Source: Acidimicrobiia bacterium
GTDB lineage: Bacteria > Actinomycetota > Acidimicrobiia > Acidimicrobiales > Ilumatobacteraceae
Assembly (NCBI GenBank): GCA_009927565.1
Contig: RFMT01000194.1
Span: forward strand, 1 to 10,237
Length of the DNA: 10,237 nt
Direction: 5' to 3'
The notes beneath the pieces are model-generated. The model was not told where the DNA came from and did not search any database. It was given only the letters and a program-made list of their open reading frames with translations. This document shows, piece by piece, positions 1 through 5,425 of the stretch; within the stretch, counting starts at the first letter, position 1; every line of letters begins with the position of its first letter. A program made the translations under genes and the position numbers.

Positions 1-2
1 TC

Positions 3-692
3 ATGACTCAACTTCAACGACGCAGAATTCCTGATGCAGCCGTAACTCGATTGCCGGTATATCTGCAAATTCTAAATAATTTGCATGCGACAAATGTTTT
101 GCGATTTTCGAGTGATGAACTCGCCGCGCTGGCCGGCGTAAATGCAGCCAAGGTGCGCAAAGATCTTTCTTACCTCGGCAGCTACGGCACTCGTGGTGTC
201 GGATACGAAGTTTCTTATTTGATTCACCAGATCAAACGCGAACTCGGTTTGCTGCGCGAATGGAACGTAGTCGTTGTCGGCGCGGGCAACTTGGGTTGTG
301 CGCTTGCAAAATTTGGCGGCTTCGCCCCGCGCGGGTTTCCGGTTGTTGGCATAGTCGATAACGATGCAAAGAAGATTGGTCAAACTACTGGTGCGTTGAC
401 GATTGGCGATGTGCGCAATCTTGGAAAGTTGGTTCGTGACTTGAATATCACAATCGGCGCAATTACAACTTCGACTGCATCTGCCCAGTCTGCGGTCGAT
501 GCGCTGATTGATGCTGGTGTGGCATCGATACTCAATTTTGCGCCGATTGTATTGGCGACACCGAGCAGTGTTTCGGTGCGCAATGTTGATTTGGGTGTTG
601 AGATGCAAATTTTGAGTTATTACGAGCAGATGCGCACCGAACTAGCAGATGGCTCAAAGTCGCAAATCAAGTCAAGTGCGGTTTCGGTCTAG
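3..692 (+). CDS. rex: Redox-sensing transcriptional repressor Rex
   Basis: Cytoplasmic repressor that reads the NADH/NAD+ ratio and typically controls respiratory and fermentative genes. The 229-residue length is normal for the family (about 210-230). Residues 8-75 form the winged-helix DNA-binding domain, with the recognition-helix signature around residues 50-68 (KVRKDL, then LGSYGTRGVGY). A Rossmann NAD(H)-binding domain follows, with GAGNLG at 93-98 and the acidic VDND stretch at 118-121 at the end of strand 2. The C-terminal segment ending in LSYYEQ (204-209) matches the domain-swapped helix of Rex dimers. The ATG lies 3 bp from the window edge, so upstream signals cannot be judged, but the N-terminus (basic run, then RIPDAAVTRLPVY) is where Rex proteins usually begin. 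It is 31 bp upstream of an unknown gene. Family assignment is firm; which genes it controls here is inference. Confidence 0.95.
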   Translation: MTQLQRRRIPDAAVTRLPVYLQILNNLHATNVLRFSSDELAALAGVNAAKVRKDLSYLGSYGTRGVGYEVSYLIHQIKRELGLLREWNVVVVGAGNLGCALAKFGGFAPRGFPVVGIVDNDAKKIGQTTGALTIGDVRNLGKLVRDLNITIGAITTSTASAQSAVDALIDAGVASILNFAPIVLATPSSVSVRNVDLGVEMQILSYYEQMRTELADGSKSQIKSSAVSV

Positions 693-723
693 TTGCGAAT
701 TTCACGACGCCTAATCTGAGACG

Positions 724-1338
724 GTGCGTCAGTTATTTAACGTTCGCCTTTGGGTTGCCATTGGCGTTTTGTCAATTGCCGCATTATTGATTGTGTTCGT
801 CGCGTGCGACGATTGTTTTGGTCGCAACGGTGGCTCTGTAGCAATTTCGGTGGATGTAGAAAAGAACATCGAAACTGTAGCGATCGCATCGTCATTCACG
901 CAAAGTGAAGGTTGGCGAATTGATAACGGGCGCACCGTTGGTGAGGCATCGGTTTTGCTCGATGATGCAAGGCAAGTTTTTATTGCTGCAGATACTCCTG
1001 GCGAAAACCTTTGTGCAGATTTAACGGTCGGCTCAAGTTGCGTGTTTTTGGCAAACATGTTCGGAGACTCGGTGATGTGGTTTGCCTTGGTCGATACGAA
1101 TTCTTCAAAGCCGACGCGTGTGCTTGAGTTACCGAGTCTTGTTGACATGCTCGACTCAGGCAGCCGAGGAGTCTTAGAAAATGAATGGATTGTTCGCTTG
1201 GCAAACGGCGTCAAAAGAACTTGTGGCGAAGATACCGGCACGCTTCGAGAATTCATTAACAACTACTCGCCAGATAAAAGTGTGACGAGGTTGAACTTGA
1301 TTACCGACGAAGTCGACGAAGTGTTGTGTACTGGCTAG
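724..1338 (+). CDS. Unknown exported or membrane-anchored protein, possible lipoprotein
   Basis: I do not recognise this 204-residue protein. It has one N-terminal hydrophobic segment (residues about 9-27) after a short basic N-terminus, ending in FVAC with Cys28. This resembles an imperfect lipobox, so the protein could be a lipoprotein or simply signal-anchored. The rest is hydrophilic and probably extracytoplasmic, with further cysteines at 31, 97, 106, 167 and 202 that could form disulfides. No catalytic motif is apparent. The start is a GTG 31 bp after rex with only a weak Shine-Dalgarno, so the exact start is uncertain, although the signal-like N-terminus supports it. It lies in the same direction as rex and may be co-transcribed. 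It converges on the geranylgeranyl reductase gene, the two stop codons being 16 bp apart. Confidence 0.75.
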   Translation: MRQLFNVRLWVAIGVLSIAALLIVFVACDDCFGRNGGSVAISVDVEKNIETVAIASSFTQSEGWRIDNGRTVGEASVLLDDARQVFIAADTPGENLCADLTVGSSCVFLANMFGDSVMWFALVDTNSSKPTRVLELPSLVDMLDSGSRGVLENEWIVRLANGVKRTCGEDTGTLREFINNYSPDKSVTRLNLITDEVDEVLCTG

Positions 1339-1358
1339 TTATCGGAAGTTGCAACTAG
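1335..1358. repeat. Short inverted repeat spanning two convergent stop codons
   Basis: CTAGTT (1335-1340) and AACTAG (1353-1358) form 6-bp inverted arms with a 12-nt loop. The arms contain the TAG stop codons of the two convergent genes. A weak bidirectional terminator is possible, but there is no GC-rich stem and no T-run, so this is only a candidate. Confidence 0.25.
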
Positions 1359-2647
1359 GCGTTGGGAAACAATCGAACGATATTGGCGGCTGCTTTGTAG
1401 GCGGCTTCGGCGGGGCCAATCTCATCGGGCCTTAAGAGGTTGGCCATAATGCGCAGCACCCACTCCATAAGGGTTCGACTGTGAATGCCGACTCTAGAAA
1501 GTTCGCGCATCAAAACGGGTTGACCGATAACACGAGCAAAAAGGCGCGCGACTTTGAAGTACTGACCGTATTCATCATCAATTAATTGCTCGTATCTCTT
1601 GAGCGCCATCGCATCACCAGACACAAGTGCATCGTGCAAGACGTCGGCCGCCATATGTGCGGTTTCGTACGCATAGTCGATGCCTTCTCCATTAAATGGG
1701 TTGACACTTCCTGCTGCATCGCCAATGACAATATGCGTTGGTCCGATCTTCGGTCCGACTGAACCACCCATTGGAATTTTGCCACTCGTAGCTTTGCATT
1801 CAGGTTTAGTCGGATCGATTTCCCACTTGTCGGCGACCATGTGTGCATATGAGTCGAGCAAGTGAGATGTATTGACATCTTTGAAGTTTTTGAATGTCGA
1901 AAGCAACCCGACGCCAATGTTTATGGTTCCATCACCGACAGGAAATATCCATCCGTAACCTGGCATTGAGTTGCCGTTGCGATCTTTTACGTCAAGCGCC
2001 GATTCAATCCACGGTTCTTGATGTCGTGGACTTTGCCAGTAGGTGCGAATTGCAGTGCCGTATGGCCAAGCCTTTTCACGCGAGGTACCCATGCTTCGAC
2101 CAAAGCGAGAGTTGGCGCCATCGGCGATTAAGACGTAGTCAGCGTTGATGGCAACAGTTGTGTTGTTTTCTTTGTTGGTGACCATCGCGCCACGTACGCA
2201 ACCCTTCTCCATGATTGGGGCGACGGCTTCGTGCTCTTCAAGAAGTTTTGCGCCGGCATTTTGAGCATTGCGAGCGACCATCATGTCGAGTTCGCGACGC
2301 CGCACGACATAGCCATATCGCGGATAAATCGGGTGTGTCGGCCACTGCAACTCGAGAGCCTTGCCGTGTGCGGTGGCACGTAAACCTTCGTAGCGATGGA
2401 ACTGTGAGAGTTGTGACGACAAACCCATGTCGTCAAGTTGCTTGACTGCGCGAGGAGTTAGTCCGTCGCCGCAGGTCTTTTCGCGTGGAAATTTTTTTCG
2501 CTCGACAATTGTTACATCGTGACCATGTTTTGCGAGCCAAAAACCGGCGGCTGACCCTGCTGGACCGCCACCGATGACGAGGACTTCTGTACGAAGTATT
2601 TTTGTTACTTCGTTAGTTAGATCGAGGGGTTTGATCTCGGTTTCTAT
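1355..2647 (-). CDS. Geranylgeranyl reductase family FAD oxidoreductase (likely menaquinone tail saturation); apparent ATA start
   Basis: FAD-dependent flavoprotein of the geranylgeranyl reductase family (p-hydroxybenzoate hydroxylase fold), which saturates isoprenoid double bonds. In actinobacteria such enzymes act on menaquinone tails (MenJ-like) or membrane lipids. From the ATA at 2647 the protein has 430 residues, normal for the family. The FAD dinucleotide motif GGGPAGSAAG is at 26-35, the ribose-binding acid E49 follows in TIVER, and the family signature around CGDGLTPRAVKQL is at 59-71. DGANS lies at about 176-180 and the second FAD motif, GDAAG...NPFNGEGI, at about 309-323. The first ATG (2428) would remove the whole FAD motif and cannot be the true start. 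No ATG, GTG or TTG lies between the preceding stop and the motif, so I chose the ATA touching that TAA. The gene follows the monoheme cytochrome c gene in the same frame, probably translationally coupled. Family is firm; substrate and start are inferred. Confidence 0.85.
   Translation of the reverse strand: METEIKPLDLTNEVTKILRTEVLVIGGGPAGSAAGFWLAKHGHDVTIVERKKFPREKTCGDGLTPRAVKQLDDMGLSSQLSQFHRYEGLRATAHGKALELQWPTHPIYPRYGYVVRRRELDMMVARNAQNAGAKLLEEHEAVAPIMEKGCVRGAMVTNKENNTTVAINADYVLIADGANSRFGRSMGTSREKAWPYGTAIRTYWQSPRHQEPWIESALDVKDRNGNSMPGYGWIFPVGDGTINIGVGLLSTFKNFKDVNTSHLLDSYAHMVADKWEIDPTKPECKATSGKIPMGGSVGPKIGPTHIVIGDAAGSVNPFNGEGIDYAYETAHMAADVLHDALVSGDAMALKRYEQLIDDEYGQYFKVARLFARVIGQPVLMRELSRVGIHSRTLMEWVLRIMANLLRPDEIGPAEAAYKAAANIVRLFPNA
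2591..2613 (-). other. Perfect 8-bp hairpin at the start of the geranylgeranyl reductase gene
   Basis: ACGAAGTA (2591-2598) and TACTTCGT (2606-2613) are exact reverse complements with a 7-nt A/T-rich loop. In the minus-strand transcript the stem begins about 34 nt after the TAA of the cytochrome c gene, inside the first codons of the reductase. No U-run follows, so it does not look like an intrinsic terminator. A role in translation or RNA stability is possible but unproven. Confidence 0.45.
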
Positions 2648-3472
2648 TTATTTTCCAGTAGGTCGTGCATCTGTGCCGACATTCGCAGGTGGTTTCGGTA
2701 GCGCTGCAAAAGTTTCAGCAAGATTGTCGTAATTTACTGAACCGTTTTCAAGACCTAAAAATATTTCAGATTCTGGCGAACACCAAGTTTCGTATTCGGA
2801 CTTCCACTCTTCGCTTTCAGGGTCTGCGCCACTGATCTCATAGCGTTCGTGGCACACAACACCGAGAATTTCTGCGTCAGTAAGACCCCCGCCAAACTTT
2901 TCTCCTTGTTGAGGCATCGGATTGCCGTTGTATGAGAGTGTTTCGTGCGCGCCACCTTCACGATTTGGGTCACCGTAGACTTTTATGCCAGCAGAAACAA
3001 ATTGTTGCGAACCGGCATAGACGAAGTTCAACATGTCTTCGATCTTCGGGAAAGTTTTTAGAACTTCACCCTGATAGAGCACGCGACCGGCACCGCCAGA
3101 TCCGTTGGCGCCATGACAACCCGCACAAGAGCCAAAAACAATTTCACCGACGGCCATCGGACCCTCAACTGTTTTTTCTTGCGGTTTTACTGCGAGCAAA
3201 TACATGAAAGCCCAGAACGGCAACAAACTCAACGCTGCCATTGCCCAAAACGGAACTTTCTTTCGAGTCTTGGCTGCAACTACATAACTTGGGTCTGGTG
3301 GTGGTGGAGGTGGTGCGGTTGCAACTTGTGGCGCAGTGGCTGGTTTTGATTCTGAAGTTTTTGCCGGAAGGTTCTTCGCATCACCAGGTGTCTCGGCGGT
3401 CGGAGTTTTGCCAGCCGCTTTGTCGCGTGCCTCTTGCGCACGCTTCAGTAGATGCTCGGGTATTCCGGCCAC
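2648..3472 (-). CDS. Membrane-anchored monoheme cytochrome c
   Basis: Extracytoplasmic cytochrome c, probably an electron carrier or subunit working with the cytochrome bc complex encoded divergently. The 274-residue protein has in order: a charged N-terminal helix (2-20); an Ala/Pro/Lys-rich linker with six prolines in a row (54-59); basic residues (70-72) before one membrane helix (about 75-95); then the heme domain with CAGCH at 116-120 and a probable axial Met186 in NPMPQ. CHE at 207-209 lacks the CxxCH spacing and is not a second heme site. Basic residues before the helix place the N-terminus in the cytoplasm and the heme outside. The GTG start is supported by AAGGAG 4 nt upstream. The first 16 residues are identical to those of the subunit IV-like protein at 5425-6147. 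It is followed directly by the reductase gene. Which acceptor it serves (oxidase or other) cannot be told from this window. Confidence 0.9.
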   Translation of the reverse strand: MAGIPEHLLKRAQEARDKAAGKTPTAETPGDAKNLPAKTSESKPATAPQVATAPPPPPPDPSYVVAAKTRKKVPFWAMAALSLLPFWAFMYLLAVKPQEKTVEGPMAVGEIVFGSCAGCHGANGSGGAGRVLYQGEVLKTFPKIEDMLNFVYAGSQQFVSAGIKVYGDPNREGGAHETLSYNGNPMPQQGEKFGGGLTDAEILGVVCHERYEISGADPESEEWKSEYETWCSPESEIFLGLENGSVNYDNLAETFAALPKPPANVGTDARPTGK

Positions 3473-3476
3473 AACT

Positions 3477-3482
3477 CTCCTT
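3477..3482 (-). promoter_or_regulatory. Ribosome binding site AAGGAG supporting a GTG start
   Basis: On the minus strand AAGGAG sits 4 nt before the GTG at 3472. It fixes the start of the cytochrome c and so the shared N-terminal sequence. Confidence 0.7.
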
Positions 3483-3530
3483 GAATCAGTTTTTTACGTT
3501 TAGTTTGTTCTAATCAATAGGTTAGACGCA

Positions 3531-3540
3531 TTGTCGACAA
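3531..3540. promoter_or_regulatory. Perfect 10-bp palindrome, possible operator
   Basis: TTGTCGACAA is self-complementary. It lies just downstream of a candidate minus-strand -10 element, about where that transcript would start, a position typical of a repressor site. Short palindromes also arise by chance. Confidence 0.35.
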
Positions 3541-3542
3541 GA

Positions 3543-3548
3543 ATTATA
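3543..3548 (-). promoter_or_regulatory. Candidate -10 element (TATAAT) for the cytochrome c / reductase unit
   Basis: The minus strand reads TATAAT about 70 bp upstream of the GTG start. No good -35 hexamer lies 16-18 bp further upstream, so if it is used it may depend on an activator. The left inverted box (3551-3566) lies immediately upstream of it. Confidence 0.35.
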
Positions 3549-3550
3549 AG

Positions 3551-3622
3551 TTCACGATCGCACAACCACGGGGACATATTGCACGGAACGAATTGCTTAC
3601 TTGATTGTTGAGCAATCGTGAA
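3551..3622. repeat. Pair of 16-bp imperfect inverted boxes in the divergent promoter region
   Basis: The left box (3551-3566) reads TTCACGATCGCACAAC. The reverse complement of the right box (3607-3622) reads TTCACGATTGCTCAAC, a 14/16 match including eight consecutive bases. The spacer is 40 bp. The placement between divergent genes suggests paired binding sites for a regulator of both units. This is the main structured element in the 257-bp non-coding stretch 3473-3729; I see no RNA gene there. Confidence 0.5.
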
Positions 3623-3685
3623 TCGCTGTGACCTACGAGGCAGTCGAGCAACCTTTACAAATACCGACCGTAATGTCTACCCGAC

Positions 3686-3691
3686 TAGGCT
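3686..3691 (+). promoter_or_regulatory. Weak candidate -10 element (TAGGCT) for the bc/nuo operon
   Basis: TAGGCT fits the TAnnnT pattern of actinobacterial housekeeping promoters and lies 38 bp before the first ATG of the operon. No matching -35 hexamer at standard spacing is evident; TTTACA at 3654-3659 is too far upstream. Confidence 0.25.
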
Positions 3692-3729
3692 AAATCCAGA
3701 TTTCTAGGCGAAAGGCAAGCAGTCAAATA

Positions 3730-4206
3730 ATGCTCGCAATTGACATTCTCAGGTGGCCAGGAATGAATCAGGCATTTCTGTTTTCCCTCGTGCTGACGAC
3801 TGCGATGAGCCTTGTTGTCATTCCAATTGGGAAGCGTCGAAAGTTTGATCGCAAAGCAACTTGGGGAGAGGCAATGTTGGCATCTGCGTACATCTTCTTG
3901 GTGCTGTTTTTGGCGTTTGGCGTTGTACCGCATCAATTCATCGACCACGCTGACAAAGAATTGGGTTGGCGAAAAGACAAACTTGTGTATGGGCCATTCG
4001 ACATCTTGAAGTCAGACACAATCGGTGGCCGTTTTCCGATCACGATCAGCTATGAAGCGATTCGCGACATTGTCGCCGTCGGAATTCACTTTTTTTATAT
4101 CGGCTTGATGATCTACCTGTTCAGTTGGTGGCAGAAGCGCGGCGAAGTCAAGACCAAAGAAGTTGTTTCGTCAAGTTACGGTCGTCCGTTGGTGAAGAAG
4201 AGTTGA
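3730..4206 (+). CDS. Unknown three-helix membrane protein, first gene of the cytochrome bc operon
   Basis: A 158-residue integral membrane protein of no family I can name. Hydrophobic helices lie at about 15-33, 48-66 and 112-133. Basic residues after helix 1 (KRRK, 35-38) and after helix 3 fit an N-out, C-in topology. The loop between helices 2 and 3 would lie outside and carries His68, His73 and many charged residues. As first gene of the operon, 3 bp before the ferredoxin gene, it is likely an accessory or assembly subunit of the bc complex, or a membrane partner of the ferredoxin; that is inference from position. An AAAGG sequence lies about 14 nt before the ATG, which is far. An alternative ATG at 3763 would shorten the protein by 11 residues and keep all three helices. 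Confidence 0.8.
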   Translation: MLAIDILRWPGMNQAFLFSLVLTTAMSLVVIPIGKRRKFDRKATWGEAMLASAYIFLVLFLAFGVVPHQFIDHADKELGWRKDKLVYGPFDILKSDTIGGRFPITISYEAIRDIVAVGIHFFYIGLMIYLFSWWQKRGEVKTKEVVSSSYGRPLVKKS

Positions 4207-4209
4207 GCG

Positions 4210-4623
4210 ATGGCAAAAACTGACGCAAACCCACCGATGATGCCGTTTATAGACGACTATCAACTCGTCGAAGTCGACGCCGATTATTTGAACAAGGCGG
4301 TCAAACCAAAGCAGTTCATCCACATCGATCAATCAGAGTGCATCATGTGTGAGGGCTGTGTCGACATCTGCCCATGGAAATGTATTCACATGGTCAATCT
4401 TGATGCGATATCAGAAGCAAACGGCACTGAGATGCCAGGCGAAGACCCGTCTGACAAAGTCGTTTTCATAATCGACGACGACGTTTGCACGCGGTGCGCG
4501 CTCTGCGTTGATCGTTGCCCAACGGGCGTAATTATTCTTGGCAAAGTTGGGGCGGCACCGGCAACCGGTGAAACTCACATGCGAACAAACAATCACGGCT
4601 ATTCGTACGGCATGAGATTTTAG
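4210..4623 (+). CDS. Bacterial-type 2x[4Fe-4S] ferredoxin in the bc operon
   Basis: A 137-residue iron-sulfur protein with two CxxCxxCxxxCP motifs: Cys44/47/50/54 and Cys93/96/99/103. Together they should bind two [4Fe-4S] clusters. A ninth cysteine (Cys58) lies four residues after the first motif. The clusters are separated by a 38-residue insert, longer than in small clostridial ferredoxins and closer to NuoI-like or membrane-complex ferredoxins. There is no signal peptide or membrane segment, so it is cytoplasmic or docked at the inner face. It starts 3 bp after the preceding stop and is followed after 16 bp by the cytochrome b6-like gene. Its position inside a quinol:cytochrome c reductase operon, before nuoABC, is unusual. 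It could be a docked electron donor or acceptor of the bc complex, or a subunit of another enzyme. Ferredoxin identity is firm; partner is unknown. Confidence 0.92.
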   Translation: MAKTDANPPMMPFIDDYQLVEVDADYLNKAVKPKQFIHIDQSECIMCEGCVDICPWKCIHMVNLDAISEANGTEMPGEDPSDKVVFIIDDDVCTRCALCVDRCPTGVIILGKVGAAPATGETHMRTNNHGYSYGMRF

Positions 4624-4639
4624 GAACGGAGAAAATTAG

Positions 4640-5425
4640 ATGGCACAAATGATTGAACAAAAATCTCGAGCGACAATCAAGCAACGCATGACCAAACTCA
4701 ATGAGTCGATGCAGTCAAGCCAAGCCTGGAATTCAATTTTTAGACCTGGTTCGATTTTCAGAAAAGGCTATTCAGATTCACCAAGAAACCGTTCTTATGT
4801 AGTAATGAACTCGGTTCTTTATCACCTTCATCCAGTCAAGGTAAAGCGTCATGCGGTGAAAGTTAGTTACACACTTTGCCTTGGTGGTCTGAGTTTCTTT
4901 TTGTTCATTCTGCTTACGATCACGGGCATCTTCTTGATGTTTTTTTACCGTCCGACATCGGCAAACGCGTGGCAAGATATTCAATCACTTCACACCTCCG
5001 TGACGTTTGGTCTGATGGTGCGCAACATGCACAGATGGTCTGCTCACTTGATGGTGCTCTCGGTGTTTTTGCACATGGCGCGAGTCTTTTATCACGGCGC
5101 CTATAAAGCCCCGCGCGAATTCAACTGGGTTATCGGCGTTATTTTGCTGACTCTCACGCTGTTGCTTTCGTTCACCGGTTACTTGTTGCCGTGGGATCAA
5201 CTCGCACTGTGGGCCGTAACGGTGGGTACCAACATGATGGGTTACTCGCCGGTAATCGGCTCGCAAGTTCGATTTGTGTTGCTTGGTGGCGTTGAAATTG
5301 GACCAGAAACCTTGTTGCGCTGGTATGTATTGCATGTTTTGTTGTTTCCGTTTGTGACAGTCATCTTCCTCGCGATCCATTTCTGGCGCGTGCGTAAAGA
5401 CGGCGGAATTTCAGGACCACTCTGA
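4640..5425 (+). CDS. Cytochrome b6-like subunit of a split cytochrome bc complex
   Basis: Membrane subunit carrying the two b hemes that move electrons from menaquinol across the membrane. The 261 residues correspond to b6 (about 215) plus an N-terminal extension of about 45. Heme ligands are His131 and His145 on helix B and His232 and His247 on helix D. The 15-residue step of the second pair is the b6 spacing, not the 14 of mitochondrial cytochrome b. Other signatures are FYRPT (102-106), RNMHRWSAH (128-136), GYLLPWDQ (180-187) and a C-terminus ending ISGPL. Cys80 in CLGG lies where b6 carries the cysteine that binds heme c_n. GGAGA 7 nt before the ATG supports the start. The stop overlaps the next ATG (TGATG). 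Family is firm; the presence of heme c_n is inferred. Confidence 0.95.
   Translation: MAQMIEQKSRATIKQRMTKLNESMQSSQAWNSIFRPGSIFRKGYSDSPRNRSYVVMNSVLYHLHPVKVKRHAVKVSYTLCLGGLSFFLFILLTITGIFLMFFYRPTSANAWQDIQSLHTSVTFGLMVRNMHRWSAHLMVLSVFLHMARVFYHGAYKAPREFNWVIGVILLTLTLLLSFTGYLLPWDQLALWAVTVGTNMMGYSPVIGSQVRFVLLGGVEIGPETLLRWYVLHVLLFPFVTVIFLAIHFWRVRKDGGISGPL

Noticed and set aside
1355..2428. Geranylgeranyl reductase starting at the first ATG (357 residues)
   Set aside because: This start would delete the GGGPAGSAAG FAD motif and the CGDGLTPRAV signature, which are encoded in frame just upstream, so the gene must begin near 2647.
2591..2613. Hairpin as an intrinsic terminator of the cytochrome c gene
   Set aside because: No U-run follows on either strand and it lies inside the coding region of the reductase.
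3297..3320. GGT-rich short repeat
   Set aside because: It is the codon run for the six-proline linker of the cytochrome c, so it is ordinary low complexity and not a separate repeat element.
2648..3472. Cytochrome c and reductase as one fusion protein read through the TAA
   Set aside because: The frames agree, but the cytochrome domain is outside the membrane and the FAD reductase works inside. A separate start touching the stop is simpler.
3551..3566. Possible Rex operator (TTGTGAA...TTCACAA type)
   Set aside because: The minus strand contains TTGTG and GTGAA pieces, but they are direct rather than inverted half-sites, so the Rex consensus symmetry is missing.
3603..3617. GATTG...CAATC small hairpin
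   Set aside because: Five-bp arms are weak and overlap the right 16-bp inverted box, which explains the sequence better.
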